Positions 1 to 8,056 of a stretch of DNA of 64,000 nt are shown here, one piece after another. This DNA is from Streptomyces erythrochromogenes. GTDB lineage: Bacteria > Actinomycetota > Actinomycetes > Streptomycetales > Streptomycetaceae. How positions within the stretch are numbered: position 1 is the first letter of the stretch; the number at the start of each line of letters is the position of its first letter. The notes under the pieces were generated by a model. The model was given only the letters and a program-made list of their open reading frames with translations, did not search any database and was not told the origin of the DNA. The stretch spans positions 7,413,501 through 7,477,500 of the forward strand of contig NZ_CP108036.1 in NCBI RefSeq assembly GCF_036170895.1. Direction: 5' to 3'. Made by a program: the position numbers and the translations under genes.

Positions 1-126
1 GAGGCGGACGGGACGACGCCGCGCAACCGCTTCCGCGTACGGTCGCTGGCCGCGCCGCACGTCGGTCCGCGGGACCCGGCCGTGTGGGCGGACGAGCTGG
101 AGCGCGTGGCGCGCACGTGCGGCTGA
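1..126 (+). CDS. C-terminal fragment of an unidentified protein
   Basis: The window opens inside an open reading frame that runs for 41 codons to a TGA at 124-126. The visible tail ends in ADELERVARTCG and is rich in Arg and Ala with fully GC-biased third positions, so it reads as genuine coding sequence. No motif is present in this short tail and I do not recognise the family. The gene runs in the opposite direction to, and converges with, the reductase that follows. Confidence 0.6.
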   Translation, partial: EADGTTPRNRFRVRSLAAPHVGPRDPAVWADELERVARTCG

Positions 127-179
127 GGTGATGCGGCCGCCGGGGTGATGCGGCCGGGGTGACGGGCCCGCCGGCGTGC

Positions 180-629
180 CTACGCGGCGGGCTCGATCAC
201 CACGATCGGGATCTCCCGGTCCGTCTTGGCCTGGTACTCGTCGTAGGCGGGCCAGTGCTTCACCATCACCGGCCAGTACGCGGCGCGCTCCTCGGGGTCC
301 GCGGTGCGCGCCGTGCCCTGGAGGATCCGCGGGCCGACCTGGATGCGGACCTGCGGGTTCGCGCTCAGGTTGCGGAACCACAGGGGGTGTTCGTCGGCGC
401 CGCCCTTGGAAGCGACGAGCAGGTAGCGGCCGTCGGCCTCACCGTAGATGAGCGGCGTGCGCACGGGGTTCCCGGAGACCCGGCCGACGGTGGTGAGCAG
501 GAGGGTCTGGGTGCCGTTCCAGTACTGGCCCTCGGTGCCGCCGGAGCCCACGTACTGCTTGACGTGTTCCAGCTGCCAGCTCCCGGCCCGCGGGTCGGTC
601 GGGTGGTCCCAGTCGATTCCGGTCGTCAT
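180..629 (-). CDS. nitroreductase/deazaflavin-dependent oxidoreductase family protein (DUF385 type)
   Basis: A 149-residue protein of the split beta-barrel flavin reductase family that usually binds F420 (deazaflavin) or a flavin. Family hallmarks are visible: TLLLTTVGRVSGNPVRTPLIY near residues 42-62, the segment YLLVASKGGADEHPLWF (about 69-85), then NPQVRIQVGPR. Length matches the family. I chose the ATG at 629 because MTTGIDWDHP begins the conserved part and an AGG-rich stretch lies upstream. An in-frame start 33 bases further upstream would leave only 6 bases after the monooxygenase stop. It lies 39 bp downstream of the FAD monooxygenase on the same strand, so the two are probably co-transcribed. 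Substrate cannot be predicted. Confidence 0.85.
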   Translation of the reverse strand: MTTGIDWDHPTDPRAGSWQLEHVKQYVGSGGTEGQYWNGTQTLLLTTVGRVSGNPVRTPLIYGEADGRYLLVASKGGADEHPLWFRNLSANPQVRIQVGPRILQGTARTADPEERAAYWPVMVKHWPAYDEYQAKTDREIPIVVIEPAA

Positions 630-668
630 GGGGTGTCGCCTGCCTTCGTTTCGAACGGTCAACGAACC

Positions 669-1880
669 TCACCAACGAGTGCCAACGCCCTTGGGTGCGC
701 CCTCCATTCCGGCCGGAAGGGTGAACCCGTCGAAGAGGCCGTCCATCGCCCGGTGCGCCACAGCGGCCGGGGTGGCGCGGACGGCGAGGTCGCGCAGGGC
801 CGCGGCGAGGGGGTGGGTGAGGGCGGCGATCCGGCCCGCGCGCCGGGCCCGGACGCGGATGGCGTCGGTGCGGGCGCAGCGGGCCGCGCTGTAGGCGGCG
901 AGGGCCGCCGGAACGCCACCGGTGCCGGCCCCGTCCAGCAGGTGGGCGAGGACCACCGCGTCCTCGACGGCCTGGCACCCGCCCTGGCCGAGGTTGGGGG
1001 TCATGGCGTGGGCGGCGTCGCCGAGCCAGGCCAGGCGCCCGTGGTGGAAGCGGGGGAGCGGCGCCGCCAGGTCGTAGAGGTCGTGCTGGAGCACGGCCGC
1101 AGGGTCGATCCGTTCCAGCAGGGCCGGGATCGGTTCGTGCCAGGTTCCGTAGCGGCGCAGGAGTTCGGCGCGGACGTCGGCGGGGCGGTAGCCCTCGGGG
1201 GCGACGGCGGTGGCGTAGACGTAGCTCCTGCCGTCGGCGAGCGGGACCACGCCGAAGCGCTCGCCGCGGCCCCAGGTCTCGGCGGTCGCCGCTCCGGCCG
1301 GGCTCGCGCCGGCCGGCAGGACGGTGCGCCAGGCGGTCTCCCCGCTGTGGCGCAGGCCCGGGTGGTCCGGGAAGTACCGGCGGCGCAGCGGGCTGTGGAT
1401 GCCGTCCGCGGCGACCACGAGGTCGGCGGAGCCGTCGAGGTCGCCGGCCGTGGTGCGGACCACCGGGAAGCCGTCGGCGCCGTCCACGGTGGTGACCGTG
1501 ACGCCGTAGCGGACCGTCCCCGCGGGGAGCGCGGCGGTCAGGGCGTCGGTGAGGGCCGAGCGGTGCACGGCGAGCGGCGGGCCGCCGTAGCGGGCGGCCA
1601 GGGCCGCGGTGTCGGCGCGGCTCAGCCAGCGGCCGTCGGGGCGGCGCAGGCCCATGGCGGCCGGCAGGGCACGCCCCGCCGCGCTGCCGATGTCGAAGCC
1701 GATGGCGTCGAAGGCGCGCAGGGCGTTGGGGGCGAGGACGATCCCGGCGCCCACGGCGGCCGGGCCGGGGGCCCGCTCGCACACGGTCACCCGCCAGCCC
1801 TTGCGGTGCAGGGCCAGGGCCGCGGTGAGTCCGCCGATCCCCGCCCCTGCGACGACCGCGTGACGCTGAACTGCCGACAT
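669..1880 (-). CDS. FAD-dependent monooxygenase
   Basis: A 403-residue class A flavoprotein monooxygenase of the salicylate hydroxylase/UbiH type. The N-terminus carries the Rossmann FAD motif GAGIGGLTAALAL at about residues 12-24. A second FAD-binding segment, LAWLGDAAHAMTPNLGQGG, lies around residues 275-293, and the GD motif of that group is intact. Such enzymes hydroxylate aromatic or polyketide rings with NAD(P)H and O2. It starts 77 bp from a divergent TetR gene, and two palindromes sit between them, so it is very likely the TetR target. Together with the downstream reductase-like gene it forms a small inducible detoxification or tailoring unit. Its substrate is unknown. Confidence 0.88.
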   Translation of the reverse strand: MSAVQRHAVVAGAGIGGLTAALALHRKGWRVTVCERAPGPAAVGAGIVLAPNALRAFDAIGFDIGSAAGRALPAAMGLRRPDGRWLSRADTAALAARYGGPPLAVHRSALTDALTAALPAGTVRYGVTVTTVDGADGFPVVRTTAGDLDGSADLVVAADGIHSPLRRRYFPDHPGLRHSGETAWRTVLPAGASPAGAATAETWGRGERFGVVPLADGRSYVYATAVAPEGYRPADVRAELLRRYGTWHEPIPALLERIDPAAVLQHDLYDLAAPLPRFHHGRLAWLGDAAHAMTPNLGQGGCQAVEDAVVLAHLLDGAGTGGVPAALAAYSAARCARTDAIRVRARRAGRIAALTHPLAAALRDLAVRATPAAVAHRAMDGLFDGFTLPAGMEGAPKGVGTRW

Positions 1881-1905
1881 GACGGATCCCTGCCTTCCTC
1901 CGAGC

Positions 1906-1952
1906 CTCTACATCTGTAGAGGATGACGGTTTCACTCTACAGCTGTAGAGTG
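1906..1952. promoter_or_regulatory. two palindromic operator candidates between the monooxygenase and tetR genes
   Basis: CTCTACATCTGTAGAG (1906-1921) is an imperfect 16-bp palindrome and CTCTACAGCTGTAGAG (1935-1950) is a perfect one, extending to 20 bp (CACTCTACAGCTGTAGAGTG, 1933-1952). Their centres are 29 bp apart. They fill the space between two divergent starts (1880 and 1958). Size, symmetry and position fit TetR dimer sites. The second copy ends only 5 bp before the tetR ATG, so it would cover the tetR ribosome-binding region. Confidence 0.8.
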
Positions 1953-1957
1953 GTCCG

Positions 1958-2578
1958 ATGTCCACCCCTCCCCCTGCTGATCGCAGAACGCTGATCGCCG
2001 ACACCGCGATCGGCCTCGTGGCCGAAGCCGGTCTCCGGGGCCTGACCCACCGCGCGGTCGACGGTGCCGCGGTGCTGCCCGCGGGCAGCACTTCGTACTA
2101 CTTCCGCACGAGAACGGCGCTGATCGCGGCCTGCTACCAGCGGCTGGCCGAGCTGGACCTCGCGGACGTGGACGACGGGAGTCCCCCCGGGTCGGCCCCG
2201 CCCGCCCTCGCGGTGATGCCGGACCGGGACGCGGCCGCGGCCGCGCTGGCCGGACTGCTGTACCGCTGGCTGACGGTGGGGCGCGAGCGCCAGCTGGCCC
2301 GCTTCGAACTCAGCCTGGAGGCCGCCCGCAACCCGGAGCTGCAGGCGGATCTCCACCGGGCGGGGCAGGGGGCCCGGGTCCGGGCCGCGGGCATCGCCGC
2401 GGCCCTCGGGTCCGACCGGCCCGAAGAGGCCGCGGAACTGCTCGTCGCCTGGACCGAAGGGCTTCTCTACGACCGGCTGGCCGGCGCCCTGGCCCGCTCC
2501 CGCCCGGCCCCGGACCTTGCCGAACTGACCGCCGTGGCCCGCCGGATGCTCGCCGCGGCCCTGGCGGACCCGGCCTGA
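1958..2578 (+). CDS. TetR family transcriptional regulator
   Basis: A 206-residue TetR-type repressor. The N-terminal helix-turn-helix spans about residues 10-56: IADTAIGLVAEAGLRGLTHR, then AVDGAA, then the TSYYFRTRTALI recognition/YYHF-like segment. The C-terminal ligand domain is all-helical with no catalytic motif. It is divergent from the FAD monooxygenase and its ATG is 5 bp from a 20-bp palindrome. Autoregulation plus repression of the monooxygenase is the simplest reading. There is no room for a normal Shine-Dalgarno outside the palindrome, so the mRNA may be leaderless. Confidence 0.9.
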   Translation: MSTPPPADRRTLIADTAIGLVAEAGLRGLTHRAVDGAAVLPAGSTSYYFRTRTALIAACYQRLAELDLADVDDGSPPGSAPPALAVMPDRDAAAAALAGLLYRWLTVGRERQLARFELSLEAARNPELQADLHRAGQGARVRAAGIAAALGSDRPEEAAELLVAWTEGLLYDRLAGALARSRPAPDLAELTAVARRMLAAALADPA

Positions 2579-2582
2579 CGCA

Positions 2583-2625
2583 GAAGAGCCCCGCCGCACC
2601 GGGGGATGTGGCGGCGGGGCTCTTC
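2583..2625 (+). terminator. strong stem-loop terminator after tetR
   Basis: A perfect 15-bp inverted repeat, GAAGAGCCCCGCCGC (2583-2597) against GCGGCGGGGCTCTTC (2611-2625), has a 13-base loop and starts 4 bases after the tetR stop. No T-tract follows, as is usual in Streptomyces. It could also serve transcripts arriving from the large gene on the other strand. Confidence 0.8.
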
Positions 2626-2769
2626 CATCGGTACGCACCGGCGGGATCAAGGCGGGAGGGCCGGTGCGTTCCTCCTGGTGGAGTGTGCACACGCTACGCC
2701 CGGCGTGGCTGAAAATACACCCCTCCGTATGGCTTGAATCAGGCGCTCGTGAGGGTCAGGATTTTCTGT

Positions 2770-5700
2770 TCAGGCACCGCCCGAAGTCCGCGCCCACGCC
2801 TGCGCGAACAGCTCGTGCAGCGGCGCCGTCGGCAGCAGCCGGACGAACGGCGCAAGGACCTCGCCGCGCCACAGCGGCGACGCCAGGTGGCTCGCCAGCT
2901 TCACCGTCTCCAGCGGCAGGTGCGGGGCCTTCAGCTCGGTCCACTCCCCGGGCAGGAACACCGTCCGGCCGGCCCGCGCCCGCTTCGCCTCCACCACCGC
3001 GCCCGTGGCGAGGAGTTCCGCCCGCGCCGCCGCGTGCTGCTTGGCCGACCAGCCGTTCCACCGCCGCACGTTGCGGTCGGTGGGCGCGGCCAGCGTCGCC
3101 AACTGGAGGTACAGCGCCGCCGCGTCCGCGCCGGCCCCGAGCGCGCCCGCCACCCCCGCGACCAGCTCCGGGCAGGACTGCCGCGGGTCCGCCTCGTACG
3201 CGCCGACCGCCACCGCCCCCGAGCCCGCGCGGCGCATCATCCGCTCCAGCCCGCCGCCGGCCAGCAGCAGCGCCACCCGGTCCATGGCGTCGGCGAGGCC
3301 GGTGATCGCGCGGATCCGCCCCCGTACTTCGGCGTCGTGGGCCCGCGCCGGCCGCAGGAAGGCGGCACCGCCGGGCGCGCACACCACCAGCGGACCGGAG
3401 TCGTACGCGGTCACCGGCGGTTTCCCGTTCTCCTCGCGGCGGTCCTCCGCCACCGGCAGCCGTGCGGGCCCGAACTGCTCCGCGATCGGCACCGTGCTGT
3501 CCGCGACGCGCCCGCCGGGCAGCGCCAGCAGCAGTTCCGGCCGGTCCAGTTCCGCGCGCAGCCGCTCGTACAGGTCCGCCGCACCGGCCACCGCGGGATC
3601 GCCTACGGGCCGGTCCGTCCACGCCCACACCAGCGCGCTCGCGATCTGCCCGATCGCCAGACCCACCGGGGTGCGGCGCGGCAGTTCGGGTCCGGCCGGC
3701 GGAACCGCCCGGACCTCCACCCGGCCCCCGTACCGAGTGGCCGCCAGCTCCCAGCCGGCCGCCTGCACGGTCGAGTCCGCGGCTGCCCCGTAGCCGCCGG
3801 CCAGCCGCCGGGCCCACACCTCTGACAGCCCGAGGTCCGCCTCCAGCGCGTCGGCCGCCTCGTCGTGCACGGGCGACCCGGTCCCGAGCAACTCCCGCCA
3901 CACCCCGGCCATCCGCTCCACGGCCGCCTCGACCCCGCCCGGCCGCCACAGCTCCTCCGGGTCCGCGGGCAGGGCCGCCGCCAGTACGGCACGCCGGCCG
4001 GCAGACCCCAGCCGCTCGCGCAGCACCTCGTACGACTCGGCCGTCATCGGCGTCGCCCGGTACGGGGCCTTGCGGGCCAGGGCGCGCTGCTCATCGCGGT
4101 CCGGGCGGCCGACCAGACCGGCCACCACCAGCCGGGCCACGGCCGCGCGCACGCCGGTCAGTTCGGCGAACCGTGCGGCCGCCGACTCCGGGAGCGGCAC
4201 CGGACCGTGCGCGTCGACCGCGGCCACCAGGGCCCGCAGCCGGGCGGCGTCGTCACGGTCCACGGCGACGAGCCGTGCCTGCGCGACCGCGGCCGGCACC
4301 GGGTCCTCGCCCTCCGGGCCGCCGGCGGCGGGCGCCACGAACCAGCACTGCGACCCGCCCGCCCGAACGGGCGCGGACGCCACTGCGGTCGCACCGGCCC
4401 GCAGTGCGTCCAGCACCTCGGACGGTGCCCGGCCCACCCACCACCGGCCGCCCGCACGCGCGACGGGCTGGTCCGCCCACGTGTCCAGCAACGCCAGCAG
4501 AGCGGCCCGCTCCGCGTCCGGCGTCGGCGCCACCGCCGCCCGCCACGCGGCGGCGTCGATCGAGCCCAGCAGCTGCGACCAGTCGTGCGGCGGCGCCGGC
4601 GGCGAAAGCCGCCGCACCTCCTCCACGATCGTTCCGGCCAGGCAGGCGCCGTCGGCGGCCAGCGCGCTCAGCGTCGCCGGCAGGACCACGTCCGCGGTAC
4701 GCCGCCACGCACCTCCCTCGCCGGTCGCGACCAGCCCGAACAGCGCGGGCATCAGCTCGGTGTCCGGAGCCGGGCGGCGCGGCAGGGCCGGGGGCGCCTC
4801 CAGGAGCAGCCGCACGCGCCGGTGCAGGGCGCGCCGCCGCTCCTCCACCCGGGCGGCCCGCCCGGCCACCGCCACCACGGCCTCGACCAGCACCGGGTCG
4901 GTGACGTCCGGCAGCTCCCGGGCCACGGCCGCGCGCAGCGCGCCCGCACCGTCGAGAGCGGCCTCCAGCAACGCCTGCGCCGCCGCGGACCCCACCGCCC
5001 GCAGCGCCCGGGAGCCCGCGGCGTCCCGGGTGCGCAGCAGGTACCAGAAGGCCGGCGGCAGGGCCGTGCCCCCCGACACGGTGACCCGGCGGGCCGGAGT
5101 GCCCCGCGACGCCCCGGGCTTGGGGTGCCCGTCCAGCTCCCACAGCAGCGTCCCGTCGGCCGCGTACGCGCGCACGCCCGTCAGGGTCTGCGCCTCGGCG
5201 AGGACCACGTCCTGCGCCGCCCCCTCCGGCGGGGCCCACAGCCCCCACGGTTGCTGGCCCGGCCGGTCGATGTCGAACCGGGCACTGCGCCCGTCCACGC
5301 TCTCCACCAGGTAGTGGTCGGGCGCCGGATCGCGGTGCCCCGTGCGGAAGAGGACGCGGGTCCCGACCAGGCCGTCACGGCTGCCCAGCGGGGAGCCGGG
5401 CAGCCCCGCGGGCAGCGGCGCCAACTGGAGGGCCTCCACATCGAGGGCCATCCCGGCCTCGGACGGCTCCGCGGCCGGATCGGCGTTCGCGGCCCGTCCG
5501 GGGAAGTCGGGCAGCGCCGCCGCGCCCCGCGCCTCCCCGGTGACCGGGTCGACGAGCCCCCAGGGACGCCGCCCGAAGACGGCGTTGGTCCAGATCCGCG
5601 AGCCGTCGCCGAGCTGCAGCTCGTCCCGGTGGATGCCCTCACGGCCGCCCGGGCGCAGCACCCGGTGCCCGCCGTGCCGCCCGCCGCCGTCGGCCGTCTC

Positions 5701-7569
5701 GAACTGGAAGCCGTACGCCCCGTCCAGGCTGCCGCCGCACGGCACCAGCCCGCCCGTCTCGTCCGGCGTGAACGGCTCGTCGGGGCGGTCGGCCCAGAAG
5801 GCGGAGTCGCAGTGGTAGCGGTTCCCGGCGGTCCAGCTCACCAGGAAGGAGCCGCCCACGTAGTGCACCGCGTACATGGACGCGTCCTCGGGCACCGTGA
5901 ACCGGCAGGAGCCCCGCACCCCGTCGGGGGCGACGGCGACCGCCCGGTCCCGTCCGAACACCGTCAGCACCGGCCAGGTCGAGGTCACCCCCGCCACCCC
6001 GGGCAGCGCCGCGTCCGCCTCCTCGGGGCCGGCGTCCGCCGCGAACCGCGCGTACACGGACTCCAGGGCCGGCCAGGCCAGTTCCTCCGGCAGCCCGGCC
6101 GCCAGCGAGCGCCGCAGGGCTCCCGCCGCGCCCGCCCCGGCCAGGGCGTCGCCGATCCCGCCGAGCGCCGAGACCGTCGGCCGGTCCAGCAGCGTCTCCA
6201 GCTCGGCCACGGCCTCCTCGGCCCCCGCCATGCCGCCGCCGGCGACCGTGGCGACGAGCTTGCCGACGCGTACGGCCACCCCCTGGGCGATGCCGTCGTT
6301 GCCCGGCAGCAGCGTCACCGCCGACCCCGCCCGCGCGGGTCCCGCCTGCCACCTGGGCCTCAGGCCCGCGTGCACGGTCCCCTCCAGCCGGGGGCCGAAC
6401 ACCGGGTCGGCGGCGAGCGCGGCGAGGTCCCGGCGGGAGTCCGTCCCCCAAAAGCGCATCCGGACCTCCGGACCCGGATCGACGACCGGGACCCCGGCCG
6501 CGAGGCACGCGTCCAGCACGTCCGCGTCGAAGCCCTGGTAGTGGTGCCGGGTGGTGTGCACCGTGACCGGGGTGCCCGCCGCCCGCAGCCGCGGCCCCAA
6601 CCGGCCCACCAGGTCGAGGAATTCCGGCGGGAGCGGCTGCCGGGCGACGCCGCCGCCCGACTGCGCCGCGTACTGGTACATGCGGACGAAGCCGCCGACC
6701 CACCGGGCCAGGCCGCCCTCCGGGACCACCCGCCCGGCCTCCATCGCCTCCGTCGCGCCGCAGGCGACCAGCATCCGCAGCCACGCCCCGCCGTCGGTGG
6801 CCCCGTCGGGGAAGACCTCCACCAGCCCCGCGGCCACGGTGTCCGCCGGCGGGTGGGCCGCCAGGACCGGGGCGGCGGCCGTCAGCAGCGCGTCCGGCAC
6901 CGACTTCTTCCGGGTGGCCGACAGGATCGCGCCCACCAGCCGGGCGACCTCCTCGGTCCCGAGCCCGGCCGTCTTCGCGGAGGCCCGTACCCGCCGCACC
7001 AGGTCCGCCGGGAGGTCCGCCGCCGAGCCGGCCCACGCGGTCAGGAAAGCCTCCAGGGCCGTGTGCGCTGCGGCCGGCTCCGACGTCTCGGCGAGGAACC
7101 GCTGGTGCGCCCCGAACTCCTTGGCCGGCATGGCCCCGCCCTGGGCGAACAGCAGGGCGTTGGCCCGGCGGTAGGCGGGGTCCACAGGCAGCCCGTGGCG
7201 GTCCTCGGCCGCCCGGGCCGCCGCGTAGGCCCGGCCGCCCGGGCGGCTGCCGTGGCCGATCAGCCGGTGGCCCACGGTGTCCCAGAACCACGGCAGATGG
7301 GCGGGCGGCAGTCGGCGCGCCCACGCCGTCATCGTGTCGACGAACCGGCCCGGCTTGGACCGGGACCGGCCCAGTTCGGTGGCCATGCCCTCGACCAGGT
7401 CGCGCGCGGCTTCGGCGGCGCCCGGGTCGTGGGCGGCGACCCAGTCGGCGTAGGTGGTCGAGCGGTGCGTGCCGGTGGCGGGCAACAGGGCGTCGAGCGA
7501 GGCGATCATGTCCTGGATCGTCGCACGCGTCACCGACAGGGCGGCGCGGTAGGCGTGCGGCGTCTCCAC
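2770..7569 (-). CDS. very large uncharacterised protein (about 1599 residues)
   Basis: One uninterrupted 4.8-kb gene with strong Streptomyces codon bias. I recognise no catalytic motif and no confident family. The N-terminal 450 residues are helical and Ala-rich. A central part (about 540-840) is rich in aromatic and beta-type segments (for example MYAVHYVGGSFLVSW, FWADRPDEPF) and may be a beta-sandwich or propeller. The last ~100 residues include RRWNGWSAKQHAAARAELL followed by a basic beta hairpin, which resembles a winged helix. No signal peptide or membrane segment is seen. Translation from GTG 7569 leaves 25 bp to a divergent ATG and no Shine-Dalgarno, so the true start may be internal. 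Neighbours (VOC protein, tetR) give no functional hint. Confidence 0.7.
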   Translation of the reverse strand: METPHAYRAALSVTRATIQDMIASLDALLPATGTHRSTTYADWVAAHDPGAAEAARDLVEGMATELGRSRSKPGRFVDTMTAWARRLPPAHLPWFWDTVGHRLIGHGSRPGGRAYAAARAAEDRHGLPVDPAYRRANALLFAQGGAMPAKEFGAHQRFLAETSEPAAAHTALEAFLTAWAGSAADLPADLVRRVRASAKTAGLGTEEVARLVGAILSATRKKSVPDALLTAAAPVLAAHPPADTVAAGLVEVFPDGATDGGAWLRMLVACGATEAMEAGRVVPEGGLARWVGGFVRMYQYAAQSGGGVARQPLPPEFLDLVGRLGPRLRAAGTPVTVHTTRHHYQGFDADVLDACLAAGVPVVDPGPEVRMRFWGTDSRRDLAALAADPVFGPRLEGTVHAGLRPRWQAGPARAGSAVTLLPGNDGIAQGVAVRVGKLVATVAGGGMAGAEEAVAELETLLDRPTVSALGGIGDALAGAGAAGALRRSLAAGLPEELAWPALESVYARFAADAGPEEADAALPGVAGVTSTWPVLTVFGRDRAVAVAPDGVRGSCRFTVPEDASMYAVHYVGGSFLVSWTAGNRYHCDSAFWADRPDEPFTPDETGGLVPCGGSLDGAYGFQFETADGGGRHGGHRVLRPGGREGIHRDELQLGDGSRIWTNAVFGRRPWGLVDPVTGEARGAAALPDFPGRAANADPAAEPSEAGMALDVEALQLAPLPAGLPGSPLGSRDGLVGTRVLFRTGHRDPAPDHYLVESVDGRSARFDIDRPGQQPWGLWAPPEGAAQDVVLAEAQTLTGVRAYAADGTLLWELDGHPKPGASRGTPARRVTVSGGTALPPAFWYLLRTRDAAGSRALRAVGSAAAQALLEAALDGAGALRAAVARELPDVTDPVLVEAVVAVAGRAARVEERRRALHRRVRLLLEAPPALPRRPAPDTELMPALFGLVATGEGGAWRRTADVVLPATLSALAADGACLAGTIVEEVRRLSPPAPPHDWSQLLGSIDAAAWRAAVAPTPDAERAALLALLDTWADQPVARAGGRWWVGRAPSEVLDALRAGATAVASAPVRAGGSQCWFVAPAAGGPEGEDPVPAAVAQARLVAVDRDDAARLRALVAAVDAHGPVPLPESAAARFAELTGVRAAVARLVVAGLVGRPDRDEQRALARKAPYRATPMTAESYEVLRERLGSAGRRAVLAAALPADPEELWRPGGVEAAVERMAGVWRELLGTGSPVHDEAADALEADLGLSEVWARRLAGGYGAAADSTVQAAGWELAATRYGGRVEVRAVPPAGPELPRRTPVGLAIGQIASALVWAWTDRPVGDPAVAGAADLYERLRAELDRPELLLALPGGRVADSTVPIAEQFGPARLPVAEDRREENGKPPVTAYDSGPLVVCAPGGAAFLRPARAHDAEVRGRIRAITGLADAMDRVALLLAGGGLERMMRRAGSGAVAVGAYEADPRQSCPELVAGVAGALGAGADAAALYLQLATLAAPTDRNVRRWNGWSAKQHAAARAELLATGAVVEAKRARAGRTVFLPGEWTELKAPHLPLETVKLASHLASPLWRGEVLAPFVRLLPTAPLHELFAQAWARTSGGA

Positions 7570-7594
7570 GCTCGGTGGGTTCTAGGATCCGGTC

Positions 7595-7969
7595 ATGATC
7601 GCTGAACTGCAGTGCGTGGTCCTGGACTGTCCCGAGCCGCGCGTGCTCGCCGATTTCTACCGGTCGCTGCTGGGCGGCAACGTCGACCAGCCGGACCGGC
7701 GTTGGTCCCTCGACGAGGACTGGGCGACGCTCCACACGCCGTCCGGGCCGGTGCTCGCCTTCCAGCGCGCGGCGGACCACGTGCCCCCGAGCTGGCCCGA
7801 CCCCAGCCGGCCGCAGCAGTTCCACCTGGACCTCGGCGTTCCGGACCTGGACCGGGCACAGGAGGAGGTGTTCGCGGCCGGCGGGACCCTCCTCGACGGA
7901 TCGGACGGACGCGGCTGGCGGGTCTACGCGGACCCGGCGGGGCATCCCTTCTGCCTCGTCCGCGACTGA
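7595..7969 (+). CDS. VOC family protein (glyoxalase-like domain)
   Basis: A 124-residue single vicinal-oxygen-chelate domain. The first beta-alpha unit reads LQCVVLDCPEPRVLADFYRS, the middle strand QFHLDLGVPDLDRAQEEVFAAG, and the end WRVYADPAGHPFCLVRD, which is the standard C-terminal signature of the glyoxalase/bleomycin-resistance superfamily. His at the QFHLDL strand is a likely metal ligand. An AGGA box (7584-7587) lies 7 bases before the ATG. Such short stand-alone VOC proteins are often lyases, dioxygenase-like or antibiotic-binding. The specific role is not predictable. Confidence 0.85.
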   Translation: MIAELQCVVLDCPEPRVLADFYRSLLGGNVDQPDRRWSLDEDWATLHTPSGPVLAFQRAADHVPPSWPDPSRPQQFHLDLGVPDLDRAQEEVFAAGGTLLDGSDGRGWRVYADPAGHPFCLVRD

Positions 7970-7992
7970 CCCGCGACTGACCCGCCCGGCAG

Positions 7993-8055
7993 TTCGGCCC
8001 GTTCGGCCCGGGCGGTCCGCTCGGCCCGTTCGGCCCGGTCAGTCCGCTCGGCCCG
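7993..8055. repeat. short degenerate repeats of TCGGCCCG between convergent genes
   Basis: Five copies of TCGGCCCG lie in 63 bp (around 7994, 8003, 8021, 8030 and 8048), interspersed with GGTCAGTCCGC units. The tract lies between the stop of the VOC gene and the stop of the convergent serine hydrolase gene. It looks like slippage-generated filler rather than a regulatory array. Confidence 0.5.
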
Positions 8056-8056
8056 G

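Noticed and set aside
3865..7605. Long open frame antisense to the 1599-residue gene (over 1200 codons)
   Set aside because: It is a high-GC shadow: Arg/Gly/Pro/His-rich low-complexity text with no motif, while the minus strand has normal codon bias and protein composition.
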